64,000 nt of DNA from Ceratobasidium sp. AG-K (GCA_037039685.1 JAWNGF010000011.1:868001-932000), one strand, 5' to 3'. Positions 12,286 to 24,139 are shown, numbered from the stretch's first letter. Translations and numbers: made by a program. Notes: generated from the sequence alone by a model not told the origin.

Positions 12286-12680
12286 GATGGATCGAACTAA
12301 TGCCCTGGCCTTGCCCACTATTTAACATTAAGTTTTGCTTTGCCGTTATTGCTGTCCTCTCTTGTAGCATTGCCCCGCTTTTCTCCATACACACTCAAGT
12401 TATAATTGAACTTACAGTTAGGCTATTATTTAGCTATATACCTCGTTGTGATAAACACAGATGGATCTATTTGACCATAACCCTGGCATTGAACCCGGAA
12501 TCGTATCCACTGTACGTTTTAAATCTAGCCAGAATCAACAGTTCTAAGCACTACTCGATAAGTTGTCCGTCCTCAAGCCATAATTAACAAACAATATGTG
12601 CCGGCGTTCGGTCCTCATCCAGATGGACGTCGTCGTTCGATGCATCGATGTGTCAGACAGTTGGAGATGTGCAACTTCAT
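12286..12680. other. Convergent spacer, ECO1 / MFS transporter
   Basis: About 395 bases where the two genes run toward each other. It should hold both 3' UTRs. AT-rich sequence is visible at 12330-12480 and no gene is seen. Confidence 0.5.
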
Positions 12681-14958
12681 TCATGCCAGCTTCTTCGGTC
12701 ACCATTCAAGCTATCCACCAAGTGAAGGGCCATGGTCTCTTCGGGGCTCGTACGCCTATCGCGACTAGGTGCGCGCAATGTAAATGCGTGTACAGCAGAC
12801 ACGCTCGCTTCGAATCACCATTCAATATTAACTCGGGACTTATTGGAGACAAAGCGCTGGTACTTACACACAATAAACATCAAAATCCAAATGAGATTTC
12901 CTCCTGCAAATTCTAACGATACGGACCATTGGAATAGCGAGGTAGCAAGAACGGGCCCGAGTGTCCCGCCCAACAGCGTACAGATGGTAGACACGCCTGC
13001 ATGAGCATTGGTTAGCTATGATTTCCGCCTATGGGGGGTTGATTTACCGATGATTCTTGCTAGTGCGTCTTCGGATGGTGCGACTAGATTTACCATTTGT
13101 GAGTTGGCGGCTAAAACGAGAAATCTCATGAGCAAGCCAAAGACAAGTGAGTCGAAATGACCAACTCCACACAAATCCAGCAAACGACCACTAGAGGGAA
13201 AGTATTAGACGAAGCTAGTTCCAAGTTCTCTTTACTCACGATCGTAAACCATATTATGATCAATATCTGAAAGAGAGCCCCTTCCGAAGAGTTGTTGAAT
13301 TTGGCCCAGAAACTGAGCAAAGGATAGCACAGTCCTGATAAAACCCACATGACCATTGACCACGCATATAGCCTGTAGAGCCCAAGGCGCCTCTCAAGCG
13401 GCGCGTAGACGAACATCGTTAGCACATGGAGCAGGCCACGGATGGTTAATTGAAGTCCAATCGAAGATTCTGGCGCTCCTAGTCCTCCTTTACTGATGGG
13501 AGTAAACGCCCAAAGTGGATACATGGCAAACCAGGCCGCTGACATGAAAAATCAATCTACTGTTTTTGAGTGCCTTATGAGCAAATGCCATAACGACGTA
13601 CCAGCGAGGAATGAAAGAGCGAAGCTTGTGGTTAAAACAGGGATTGTGGTTGGGGTGAGCACAGATCTCACTGACACAGGAGACTTTAGAGGCAATAGTG
13701 ATTCCGAGGCGGCTTGATATTCTGAATCGTCTGTCGCTTCGCGGCTGTGTCTTCTACTAGAGGGCGAGATCATTGCAATGGGGTTCCTGTGTACAACAAC
13801 CTCGGGACCGGCCGTACTCGCGGTAGAGTATACGCTCACACGCATTGATGCGGAGAGTTGCCGCTGCCTTTTTCGAGCCCAGTCGCGCTTGGAAGGCAAT
13901 GTCTATAATGATATCAGTACGGTGCCATAAATGGGATCTAATTATGTACCTCTGGAAGGATCAGAACAATTACGAGCATTGTAATTGCAGCGATAACCAC
14001 ACCAGTGAAGCAAGGTAATGCAAAAGGGTTGCTTTTCCAAAAGTCGCCCTTGAATGCTTCAAAATGATCACTTGGATGCGCCAAGAAACCTCCAATCGAC
14101 GGGCCTGGATGCTTTCTATAAACCCCTAGCGAACAAACCTAATCGCGATACGACCTACTAATCATGCTACCTGTGTAGGATGGGTGTAGGTTAGAGTTCC
14201 TGGGGCAGTGGTAGGTATCGTGAGCCTACCTACTGAATAACCTATATTCAACGCCGAGTATGCCGCCCCCGCAGTAGATGCGTCCGTAATCTCTCCCAGA
14301 ATTGTAAAAGAAGCTGACCAAGCCCAGTTTGGACCAAACCCACCACCGATACAGCGACTAATAATCAGACCAGGGAAGGTTCTAACGATGCCGAACAAAA
14401 ACATCGAAACCATGGTTCCTATCATACTGGCTACCATGACAGGCTTTCTCCCAAACGTATCGCTGGCATAGCTGCAAGGAATCGTAGTCACGAATCCAGC
14501 AAGCGCGACCCCGCTATCCTAGGAGAGATTCAATTGTCTGCATCTTCAGGTTGAACACAATTGCCTACGAATAAGCCAGAGTAATATCCAGCCGAGTCGG
14601 AGTCCTTGGCTATCCCCAACTCGACAACCATCTGATCTATGACATTTAGTTCAATGTTACGCGGGGTACACTCGAACTCACTGATAAACGGGTAGATTAC
14701 ATGGAACGCGCTAATGGCCATCGCATTGGAGAAAACTAGAATACCAACGGTCTTGTAGGGGAATGCAGCCTGATTGGTTATAGCTTTGTCTTCGTCGACC
14801 AAGTCAGGAGATTGTCTCAGTTCATCCAAGTAAGGATCTTCGTTGTAGTCGCTAGTCAGTAGCCCAGACTGCTCTTGACGATCATTATCCATCATACAAG
14901 ATACCGTATAGTCGATTCGGTTACGCAGATCGTCTGTTAACGTCAAGGTGGTAGTCAA
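12681..14958 (-). CDS. Major facilitator superfamily transporter, DHA1/ZIFL-like
   Basis: This is a multi-pass membrane transporter of the MFS. The ATG at 14958 (MTTTLTLTDDLRN) starts a hydrophilic cytosolic N-terminus of about 75 residues. It is followed by TVGILVFSNAMAISAFHVIYP, read here as the first membrane helix. Motif A appears as YASDTFGRKPVM near 14470. A helix with ISRCIGGGFGPNWAWSASF and GEITDAS follows. A Ser/Arg-rich central loop lies near 13750-13900, then more helices, including FALSFLAGTSLWHL and SAAWFAMYPLWAFTP, and the late segments GVSTICTLLGGTLGPVLA and GGNLIWILMFIV. The substrate cannot be told from sequence; fungal relatives export drugs, metals or small organics. The C-terminal exon and stop at 12681 are my best splice choice and are uncertain. 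It is divergent from the CNBP-like gene. Confidence 0.78.
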
Positions 14959-15373
14959 GTAGAAGCCGAAAAAGGAACTACGTTAAGGACAACCCTAGGC
15001 TACACCCTTAGCTTCAGCCGCGCTGGAGTGCAATCTAGCTAGTTATACGAGCGTGGCACTGGGTACAAATACTGGGCATGTGTCGTCCACGTCAAGCTGC
15101 GATACATTGCAGCTATTCGCCTCGACGCCACGCGGTTGATAGAGTAGCAATAAGGTATAGCGGAGAGATGCGTTATGTAATATTGAGCAGGGTCCGGGGT
15201 GCAGGTGCTAGAGTGGTAGGACCCCGGGATGCGATATTTTTGCGACCCTCGAGGCCTCTGCTCCATCCAACTCGACCACCACATCGAAAGTCCCTTCAGT
15301 GTAGGTCTTAAGACTTTCTTTGTATGACTATACCCTAATGTTGTTCATTCGCCAGGTTTATTGCAGTTGAATA
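14959..15373. promoter_or_regulatory. Divergent promoter region, MFS transporter / CNBP-like
   Basis: The two start codons are 415 bases apart and point away from each other. This segment carries both promoters. No specific factor site is identified. Confidence 0.5.
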
Positions 15374-16333
15374 ATGGCCGGACGCGGATGTTTTAACTGT
15401 GGCGGCTGTGCGTTGACAATTTACTAATAGTGCTTTCAACCATTTCTCTCGCCCATCCTTGCATTCTGCCTTTCATTATCGTTTAATCCGTCCCGTTCAT
15501 TTTTGAGGTGTGAGGAGCTGACGAGGTTGACCTATACTTTTATGTTCAATGCGGGACGACGATCGGCAATGTGGCGCTACAACCATTTCTCAATGAAATT
15601 TTGTTCAACCTCATTATGCCGTGCTCTGAACCGGGGGATGCATGTTTTTGAACTATCGGTTAGTCGGACACCAGGCTGCCCAGTGCCCCAAGGCCGGCAC
15701 GCCTACTTGCTACAACTGTGGGTCCTGCTTTATTAGGCAAAATTGGTGGAGACTAAGCGCGTCGAACCAGGTGGAGCAGAAGGCCACGTTTCGCGCGATT
15801 GCACGATGGAGGCGAAGCCCAAAACGTGCTACAAGTGCAACGAGACTGGCCACATTTCCCGTGATTGCCCCAACAACCAGGGTGGTGACTCTTCAGGCGG
15901 AGGCTGGGGGTCTGGTGGTGGTGGTGGCGGCGGTGGATCCAGCCAGGAATGCTACAAGTGTGGCAAAGTTGGACACATTGCGCGTTCCTGCCCCGAGGCG
16001 TCGTCTGGCGGCGGCGGCTACGGAGGCGGTGGAGGTGGAGGCAAGACCTGGTGAGACCATTATTGATTTACATTCAAACCCTTGACCTAACGGTTACGTT
16101 CAAGTTACACTTGTGGCGGAGTCGGGCACCTGTCTCGCGATTGCAATCAGGGCTCCAAGTGCTACAACTGCAACGGGGTTGTACGTATATCGAAGCTCGA
16201 TCTGGCGACAGTAACTGACAACCTATTGCAGGGGCACATTTCCAAGGACTGCACTCAACCTCAGCGACGGGCTTGCTACACGTGTGGCTCCGAGGGGCAC
16301 ATCTCGCGTGACTGCCCTGGCACAGCTGCGTAG
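15374..16333 (+). CDS. CCHC zinc-knuckle nucleic-acid-binding protein, CNBP/Gis2/Byr3-like
   Basis: This is a small protein of seven CCHC zinc knuckles that should bind single-stranded RNA or DNA. The family (human CNBP, yeast Gis2, fission yeast Byr3) acts in mRNA translation and stress granules. After MAGRG come [42 protein letters not shown] and [14 protein letters not shown], then [28 protein letters not shown] and [14 protein letters not shown]. Glycine/serine-rich linkers lie between knuckles 3 and 4 and between 4 and 5, the second longer. Knuckles 1, 2, 5 and 6 are each split by an intron, and placing the introns restores perfect C-x2-C-x4-H-x4-C spacing, which supports the model. It stops at 16333 after PGTAA. 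Confidence 0.92.
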
Positions 16334-16898
16334 GTGATGTGACGATAAGCGGCGAGATGTTTTTGGCTTTCAGCAATCGATCACTCCTGTCTCTCACTGA
16401 ATCATTCTCGGCCGCACCACCCAAGCTTAGCATAATCATATTCGCGCACATTCCTGTTTAATGTTCCAACAGATCCACAGATCTCCTTGTACTCGTAGTG
16501 ATGTGTACGATTTGGCAGAAGAAATTTGCGTGCATTTATCTACCCTTTGTCAGAAGTTGAGGAAAGATCTCCGTTGATTGTCGCATACATGGGCAATGTG
16601 CGTTCGCGCTTAACATCAGCGATCAAAGTCCAACGCCCAGAAGCCCGGCTACTCATGAATGACTAATAGGCGCATAGCTTGTGTATTTATTCTCATCCCA
16701 CCCACCAAAGTTGTGTGCAATGCTCCTATAGTTCAAACCTATGATGGCAGCTGTATTTGAGTTGGTTGGGGGTCGACATGCCTGCAACCACTTTCCAGGG
16801 ATTATGCTGATCAGGAGCAAAATTTGATCTAATCGTTTGCCTGCAACTTATGCATACACAAATCCTGCTATTTTGGCCAACAACCATACTCGGTTCAT
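16334..16898. other. Convergent spacer, CNBP-like / ATP synthase epsilon
   Basis: 565 bases of probable 3' UTRs from two converging genes. I see no gene or repeat. Confidence 0.5.
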
Positions 16899-17247
16899 CT
16901 AGACTGCTGCAGATTTGGGTGTTGCATCGGCATCCTTAGGAGGATTGATCCATTGCTATTAAATCGATAGTTTACCAACTGTACGATATAAACACCAACA
17001 GATTGGACTCACAGATTCGCTGGCCTTGCCCGATTCCCATGTTTGGAACTTGAGAGACGATAAACCACGCTTCTCGGCGGCAACACGAGCGTTCTCGTTC
17101 AACGAACGAGCGAGAGCGCGTCCAGCGATGAGGGAGTAGGCGTTGTACCTGTGCAAAAACAGGAATAAATTTATAAGCATTTTATGAGCCTATTGATACC
17201 AATAATACCTACGAGAAGTGCGACCTCCAAGCAGCAGCAGTGCTCAT
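16899..17247 (-). CDS. ATP15: Mitochondrial ATP synthase subunit epsilon
   Basis: This is a small subunit of the central stalk of mitochondrial F1Fo ATP synthase. The ATG at 17247 gives MSTAAAWRSHFSRYNAYSLI, then AGRALARSLNENARVAAEKR, then GLSSLKFQTWESGKASES. A last short exon ends PKSAAV. The W-R...YN-Y...A.RALR.SL.E.R pattern and the size of about 76 residues match fungal Atp15. As in the family there is no cleavable presequence. Three exons are separated by two short introns; the first donor is GTAGGT and the last acceptor is near 16955. It is divergent from the methyltransferase gene about 1.1 kb away. Confidence 0.85.
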
Positions 17248-18325
17248 GGTGATTTATAGATGAACAGTAGGTCGGTCGAGTGGGTGGGAGGAAACGGCAG
17301 CGGGTTACGCCGGGTGCCTAATACGACCAAACCAGTGGCGCCACTCACCACGTCACGTGCAATACGATTTATTTATTTTAATTTTTATTTTTGAACACAT
17401 CTTTAACGAGCTACATGAACACAAGGTCAAACCGCTCAGGAAAAGGAAGAACCACAAAACGCAAAAGAAAATGGGAAGGAAACACTGTCCACACAAAAGT
17501 AACTCAGGCACGGTCAGAAGAGAAATCCCACGAGGGGGCTCACGTGCAATACGAACTTCAGCACGACGATCTCAGCCTGCCCAGGGTGCAAGCGGTAGTA
17601 TCTGTTTCGTTCGTTCCTTTGTACAAAAATCGACTGTAAAGCTCTAGTGAACCATATACCAGCCATGTATGGAATAAACCATTGTTCGGACCGCTCAGCC
17701 TGGTTTCCACTGGATTCAACGACGAGCTGCGTCGCATCTCCTTTAAATTGGAGAAGGCTCCACAGTTTATTACGATAGAATGACGCTCCACCTTTTCACG
17801 CCAGAAATTCGGTGTAGGAGCTCGGCGTACCGGTTAATCATGGTCCCCGCAGCACATCCTGCAACGTTCCAACGAGTTAGATTTCTCAAAGGAATGAGAA
17901 AGCATGTGTCTTGTCTGCTGTTTTCGGCAACACCCTGACTCTCCTTCCGCCTCGTACCCAATTTCAAGCCCAGATTTCCCCTTTTCAGTTCGAGACAATT
18001 ACTCTAGACAGACTAGTGTAGCGATGACCGGGATTGTGCAACTGATTTACCTTATGGCTCGGATCTCGGTACGGTGTGGTTCTACACGGTGAGCTCGATA
18101 ATTAGTTGAACCTGAAACGCGTGTCCTCACGACATACACCTAGATAAGCAGTTTTTATGGAAATACCTGGGCCACCATGAGCCTAGTCATATACGGTTCA
18201 AGCGTTTTGCCGTCTATCGATGCCGCATCGTGGTAAAGGGCGCTGCACTTGAGTTTAAAACGTGAGGAAGCCTGCCCCCCGATGCTCTCCTTTAACCCTC
18301 TATCGGCATTTCGCAGGACCGAACC
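17248..18325. other. Divergent intergenic region, ATP15 / methyltransferase
   Basis: About 1.08 kb between two outward-facing start codons. It includes a T-rich tract at 17365-17395 and an A-rich stretch at 17440-17475. No coding region is convincing. Confidence 0.45.
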
Positions 18326-19755
18326 ATGGCGGTATCTTTAGAAAGGTGCGAAGTCAGGCGGATCAGCATGAATTTCTCTGACCGGGTTACCCGGGCATCA
18401 TCAGCCCATTACAACATCTTCATGGCAGGGAGTTCAACTCGTTGAATCAGGTCTGAACCTTACCTACCGCAATTGATGTTGAGAAGTCTAGATTGTGATA
18501 TAGGAGTATATGCTACCTGCGGATGGCCCAGAGATGGAGGTAAGAGGCAACTCGCGGTGATGATGATCGTGTTATGCTGACTTTTCGGAAGCGCCTTCGT
18601 ACACAACACAAGATGTTATGCTTGGCGTTTGGTGGACTCTACCCAGAGGTCTATTCGGGAGTCATCCGCCGGCGATTGGAACCGCGTGATGGAGAAATAC
18701 CTTGGATCTGTGATATGGGAAGCGGTTCGGGGGATTGGTACGAAATGATACGAGTTATACGTCAAAGTACTTAACCTAGACCTTTTATTATAGGATAGCG
18801 GATATGGCAAGAGAATTCCCCATGCTGAGGCGCTCGGAATCGATTTGGCGCCATCAGCTCCAACGTGTGTAGTGGTTACATATGGCAGGTCAACGTTTTG
18901 ACTCTGATAATTTGTATAGAGACTGCCCCGCACATGTGCGGTGAGTCAAGCAGCATCTTTTAGTGGGTGTATGCGTATGACCGTGCCATCGCAGGTTTAA
19001 GGTTGCCGATATAACCAATGATCTATCAGAATATCGTGGAAGATTTGACTTGATCCAGAGTCGATGCATTGGAAGCGGGGTAAGTTAAAGCATTCCGTGA
19101 ATTGACGAGGCTTATTTGTGCATTTGCTGTAGGTCAGTGACTATCGTAAATTAATAGAGACAATGGCGCAGAGTCTCAGGCCCGGTGGAGTCTTCATCGC
19201 AATCGAAGGTTGGTTTGCTAGGCGCTTCCTCATGGAGTTTGAGAGATTTCTAACGATCTGCAGGCTGTTTGAAACTATTCGACGAAGACTTGAACGAGGT
19301 TGAGCCAAAGGATGAAGGTGGTTTGGCCAAAATATTTTGGGAGGTGGCGAGTCGGTTGTCACCAAGAGATGGGAGCACAAATCGACGTATAGACCAGCTA
19401 GAGGAATGGTTCCAAGAGGAGAACCAACTGGAAGACGTTCAGTCTCAAACTGTTTGCGCCCCTATTGGGTGGAATGGGTCTCCCGAACTGTGCAAAGAGC
19501 CCGCCGCGGCCGGTCAATTAATGCTTGCCAACACAATCGTCCGTTTTTGTGCCCATGTACCCGAGCCCACACGGTCAATACTGATGTGATCAACAGGTGT
19601 TTGTGAGCGCTTGGAAGCCTATGCTCGTGGCGATGGGCGTGTTGGAAGCCGACGTGGACAGGTGGATTGCGCTGGCAATAGAGGAGATGCAAAACCCGGA
19701 GACATTCAAAGTATACACGAAATGGGTGGTTGTATGTGGAACAAAGCGCGAGTAG
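18326..19755 (+). CDS. LaeA-like SAM-dependent methyltransferase
   Basis: This is a class I methyltransferase of the large fungal group related to LaeA. Members use S-adenosylmethionine; most have no known substrate. Assembled from short exons it reads MAVSLE, HGREFNSLNQ, EYMLPADGPEMERLRTQH, then WICDMGSGSGDWIADMAREF as motif I, and ALGIDLAPSAPT. Next are VRFKVADITNDLSEYRGRF, FDLIQSRCIGSGVSDYRKL, and LRPGGVFIAIEG. The tail ends KVYTKWVVVCGTKRE, and the stop is at 19755. The N-terminal Y-x-LP-x-D...RL..QH block is typical of this group and fixed the first two introns. The last intron begins GTCCGT. The first exon (18326-18345) is the least certain part. Nothing next to it suggests a biosynthetic cluster. 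Confidence 0.82.
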
Positions 19756-19942
19756 CATATGCAGGGAGTTCAGGGTAATTGATTAGAGTTGGAAGCTTTC
19801 GTTGGTTTAGATAAACGAAAGACTTGGATTGGCACGGCTCAAACCGGAGTACCGCCGGCAAGACAACTAATACAACCAAACAGTGTGGCGGAGGCATTAT
19901 CATTTCACGACCAACTTTCCCGTGCCCATCCCCATCATCACC

Positions 19943-20666
19943 ATGAACGTTCTGCGCGTCACTAAGGCTGCCAGCACCTCCCGTGCGTTCCTCGCTGTGC
20001 GCGCCGCTTCGACAACTGCGTCTCCTATCCGCACATCAACCTCATCGGTCCCGCTCGGCAACGTCGAAGCGCAATGGGAGAGCCTGAGTGCTGACGAGCA
20101 AACTGGTGTTTACCGCGAGCTCGAGGAGCTCCAGAAGAGGGACTGGAAGACTTTGTCTCTTGACGAGAAGAAGGCCGGTGAGTCTATATGCTGGTTCGTC
20201 GACTGGAGATTTTCACATCACCGGCGATCCCACTGGCTGAGATCGGGCTCATCATCTTGTGCACAAACTAACATACTATCCGCATAGCCTACTATGTAGC
20301 TTTTGGGCCACATGGTCCTCGCACGAACCCCGTGCCTACTGGACAGCCCACGAAGGTCATCGCAGGCACTCTCGCTCTTCTCACACTCGCCGCGGCTGCC
20401 TTTGGTACGATCAGGTCCTACGGTGGTGCGTCGATTCATACGCGGGGCTATGCATACCACTGACCTCCCACATAGGCACTGTCCCAAAGACAATCACAAA
20501 GGAGTACCAGGAGGCTATGAATGCACGAGCATTGGAGCAAAAGATGAACCCTATCACCGGTCAGAAACCTACCCCTTTCCGTAACTCTTTGACACTGATG
20601 CGCATGGTTATACCAGGTATCTCTTCCGAGGGCTACAAGGGTACTGGATTCGTCACCATCAAATAA
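19943..20666 (+). CDS. COX5: Cytochrome c oxidase subunit IV/5, mitochondrial
   Basis: This is a nuclear-encoded subunit of respiratory complex IV in the inner mitochondrial membrane (mammalian COX4, yeast Cox5). The ATG at 19943 begins an Arg/Ser/Ala-rich presequence, MNVLRVTKAASTSRAFLAVR. Then come GNVEAQWESLSADEQTGVY, ELQKRDWKTLSLDEKKAAYY and VAFGPHGPRTNPVPTG. The single membrane helix is VIAGTLALLTLAAAAFGTIR, followed by KTITKEYQEAMNARALEQKM and NPITG. Three exons are joined across introns at about 20177-20286 and 20425-20475. The leader is CT-rich. The upstream methyltransferase gene ends only 187 bases before. Confidence 0.93.
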
Positions 20667-20913
20667 GCGGCTTGTTAGAGGTTGGTTGTTTAATGGGTAC
20701 GAAATTATTTGTGTTTACCGCTTACGACGTCATACTCAAATTGAACCATATTCCTCTCGTTTCATACAGCTTTACCTCCTCTATCATGTGCAATAAACCT
20801 AAAAAATACAGACTTTCTTTTCCATTGTCTAGCTCGGCACTCCCAATCTATGAGTTGTGTGTATATGCAAACCGATATATCGTCCAACCGCATACAGCAT
20901 GTCTCCTAGCTAC

Positions 20914-22195
20914 CTACCCCAATATTAGGGTGTGAAAGTTGGGGAACACGAGCTCGTCCTCCAAAGTTTTTCTCAGCGCATCTTGAAGGAACCTAGATGA
21001 GACGTGGTGAAAAAGAGACTGAGTAATTGAAACTTGAATGCGCACCTTTCGACTCTCGATACATTCCTCAAGACGTGCTTGTCCACCTGTCCGATTTCGG
21101 TTTCTATCGCAATCGAAGGTAGTAACCTCTCGCCAATGGGGAGCGACCTATCGACCGATGGAGTCGATGGCCGCGTGCTTTCCGGTGTGGCAGGCGAACT
21201 GTTACCAGGGGGGGGTGCTGGCAGCGATTCGTCGCTCATGTCCATTTTGCACTTCTTCCTGTCACTGGCAAGTCCGTACGGGTCCAAGTCGTCAACTATG
21301 CACAAATGAACTCGGCGTTTGGGCCCTTCGTATGCCACTACGATCTCTCCATCAAATACGAGGCCTAGAAACCCCATGTGAGGCCACATCGAAGGCGTAA
21401 GAGAACGCAACTCACCTGTTATACGAAGTTTGATCGGAAGTGAAAGAAATGACTCGGAAGGATAGTTGAGCAGTACGCTCGTTTTGACCGTCAGGCGCAA
21501 GTTGGAATGAAACCGGACGTGAAAGTGCATCTGTAGAGCGGGTGCGGGGGCAGGAGGCGGTCGGTTCTGGTCACTGTCGGTCTGAGTAGCAGGTTTTGTT
21601 TGTATCTCCTCCTCGTGTACCGCTACCTGCGGCGTGCGCCTCCCCGAGCGTCCGCCCAAAGGCGAAAAGCCAATGCCGACTCCGCCAACGCCCGCCAGAG
21701 CCATCCCTCCATGCCCCAGTGTTCTCGGGAGTCCGTGAATCCCAATCCCGCCTACACCCACCCCTCCAAAAAAGTCGCGCGCCCCAAACGGCGAGCCTAA
21801 CCCAGGCGTTCGAGGGAGTTCCATTTCCGGCATATTTCTGGCCGCACGCCGCCGCGAGACCCATTCATATTCTTCCTCGTCTTCGTCGTACGGTGCCTCT
21901 TCCTCGTCTTCCTCGCCTCCGGACCCATCCGAATCTTCAGGATAGTCTTCGAGAAAGTCTCGGTGGATGTCTCGTACGTCGACGAGTTTGACTTTGGGGG
22001 CGTTGGTTCCAAATTCGAACGAGGTGATTTCGGCAGGACCAATAAATGAGGGGCGGGAGGCAGAGGCGAGTGTTCGGTTAAGTGCTTCGACCAACGTGTC
22101 AGCGAGTGGTTGCTGTAGTTGATCCCATGCTAAGTCGACGGACCTAAACGGATTGCATCACTTCAGTGGCGGAGGAGAGGCTTAGAGACTTACAT
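20914..22195 (-). CDS. MDM12: Mdm12, ERMES complex lipid-transfer subunit
   Basis: Mdm12 is the SMP-domain subunit of ERMES, the tether that moves phospholipids between ER and mitochondria. The start codon is split by an intron: A and T at 22195-22194, G at 22143, giving MSVDLAWDQLQQPLAD. Then come SFIGPAEITSFEFGTNAPKV and an acidic stretch near residues 70-100. A Gly-rich insert follows. The main SMP body has MHFHVRFHSNLRLTVKTSVL, LSLPIKLRITGELRS and GLVFDGEIVVAYEG. The last exon gives RFLQDALRKTLEDELVFPNF and ends HTLILG. Nearly the whole protein is one long exon of about 1.1 kb with an intact frame. The poorly conserved acidic and glycine inserts are common in basidiomycete Mdm12. Confidence 0.92.
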
Positions 22196-22564
22196 TGTAG
22201 AAAGCTACTCCCTCTACAAGTATGAATCAGAGCCGGGCTGGGAGCTGGTGGTCGTTGCGATTACTATTGAAGACGTGTTTAATCTGACATCACATTTACT
22301 AACTACCGCGTAATAGTTATTACCTCCGAAGGTGAACAAAGTTTGCGCGCAGAAATTTCACTACGAGTTATTGCCGGGTTAGAAAGCGAGCCTTAAAACA
22401 TAGCGTGGCGGTGGACAGTTCCAAAAGTGGGTTTCACGTGGAGAAAGCTCAGCACCAGTCACATGACTCAAGCTTGTAATGATATAACAAACATAAGATA
22501 AAGCTCCCATCGTATTCATACGACAATTAAGGTAAGAACAGAAGGAACCTGCGCCTAGAGGCGT
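22196..22564. other. Spacer between MDM12 start and PDA1 stop
   Basis: About 370 bases with the MDM12 upstream region and the PDA1 3' flank. A TCACGTG-type motif is visible near 22434-22441. There is no gene. Confidence 0.45.
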
Positions 22565-24139
22565 CTAGTAGTGGTGAACCTATGAAAACTAGTTAACGAC
22601 GGCACTTTGAATAGCAGCTATTATGCTTACTTCCTCACGTTCACGGCCACGCATGTAAGGAGGTTCGGTACCCTTGTAGTAGATGTCGGTCCAGAGGTCC
22701 TTGGATTCGGGTTCGGGAGAAGCCTTGGCTTCCTCGACTGCCTTGTCAACCTCTGCCTTGGCATCTTTGTCGATGGCCTACGATATACGATAAGTCACCA
22801 TGCGCACACATTATTGATTGTAAGATTACCTTCAAGTCCTCCTCCGAGGCAACACCCCAATCCTCTAGGTACTTCTGGAGACCCTTGATCGGGTCCTGGG
22901 TGCTACGCATGCGCTGGATCTCCTCTCGAGTACGATAGGTGGTTCCAGGGTCAGACATGCTGCCAAATCAGGTCAGTGAGTTGCCTATTTGACAAGAGAC
23001 TATCTTGACGTACGAGTGGCCTCCGTAACGGTAGGTGACAAACTCGAGGAGAAGCGGACCCTTTCCATCGATACACCACTGGCGAGCGTACTTGACGCCC
23101 TGGTGAGAGGCAATGATGTCCATTCCGTTGACCTACGGAAAGTAAAGCAAGTCAGGCATGCACGGGTGATCGCAAGTTCTGGTGCTGACCTGGATACCAG
23201 GAATGAGATCACCGCGCTTAAAGTACTCAGTGTTCGAGGAGGAACGCGCCGCCGAAGTACCCATTCCGTACTTGTTGTTCTCGCAAACGAACACGCAAGG
23301 CAGGTTCCACAGCTTGGCCTAGATGAGATAAATCTGAGTCGGGCTCCAAGGGTTGGAAGTATATAGGCAACAAACCATGTTGTATGCTTCAAACACTTGT
23401 CCTTGGTTGCTCGCACCATCACCGTACATAGAGAATGTTACGTTTTTGTTACCCATGTATTTTTGAGCAAATGCGAGGCCAGCGCCAACTGGAACCTGGG
23501 CACCAACAATACCATTTCCTCCAAAGAATGAAGGCGTGAAGATGTGCATAGATCCGCCCTTGCCGTTGGACATGCCAGCCTGTCGACCTTTAAATACGTG
23601 TTCAGTCCACAAGGTTGTTTATTATTCAAATAGGACATACCAAGGAGTTCACCAATAACACCCTTGACCGTTCCACCACGCAAGACCGCAAACGGATGGC
23701 AGCGGTATGCGGTAATGACACGGTCGTTCTTCTCGATAGCGCTCTCCATACCCACAGAAACGGCTTCCTGCCCGATCGCAAGATGGACAGAACCCACGGA
23801 TAAGCTTGGCCTTGTATAATGCGTCAGCGGCCATTTCCATACGACGCATGAGTGTCATTGACGATACATGTCGATGAGCATGTCTTTAGTGACTTCGACA
23901 TCGAGCGAAGGGGATCACATCGGTGCGACTGGAAAGATTCCTCGTGTAGCTTAAGCTTAAAGGGTTCTGAACCTGACGAGGGCAGAGACTGGCTAAGTAG
24001 AGTAGTATCAGCCGATGTCTGATGGAGCGCGCCAGCCCCGGGGTCTAGAAAACGTTATTGATTGTTTTCTTCTACATATACATATGGCACTTACGATGCG
24101 GCGGGACGTTAGGCGTGAGGCGACACGGAGAGCGGCCAT
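22565..24139 (-). CDS. PDA1: Pyruvate dehydrogenase E1 component subunit alpha, mitochondrial
   Basis: This is the thiamine-diphosphate-dependent E1 alpha subunit that decarboxylates pyruvate in the mitochondrial matrix. The ATG at 24139 starts a presequence, [14 protein letters not shown]. Recognisable parts are [70 protein letters not shown] and [18 protein letters not shown], the ThDP/Mg site. They continue with [34 protein letters not shown] with the regulatory phosphoserine loop, and ELWTD-like [19 protein letters not shown]. The last exon probably encodes VHHY before the stop at 22565, but another splice is possible. The frame breaks by one base near 23785 (insertion), 23860 and 23910 (deletions), and exon 1 may also be off. 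Since all the catalytic regions are intact, I read these as sequence errors. Confidence 0.92.

Noticed and set aside
18326..20666. Secondary-metabolite cluster around the LaeA-like methyltransferase
   Set aside because: Its neighbours are ATP synthase epsilon and cytochrome oxidase genes; no synthase, P450 or tailoring enzyme is nearby.
21571..21991. Long antisense frames opposite MDM12
   Set aside because: They are shadows of the GC-rich Gly/Pro-coding part of MDM12 and lack start context or family features.
22565..24139. PDA1 as a pseudogene
   Set aside because: All catalytic motifs, splice sites and most exons are intact, and similar one-base breaks occur in several unrelated genes, so sequence error is likelier.
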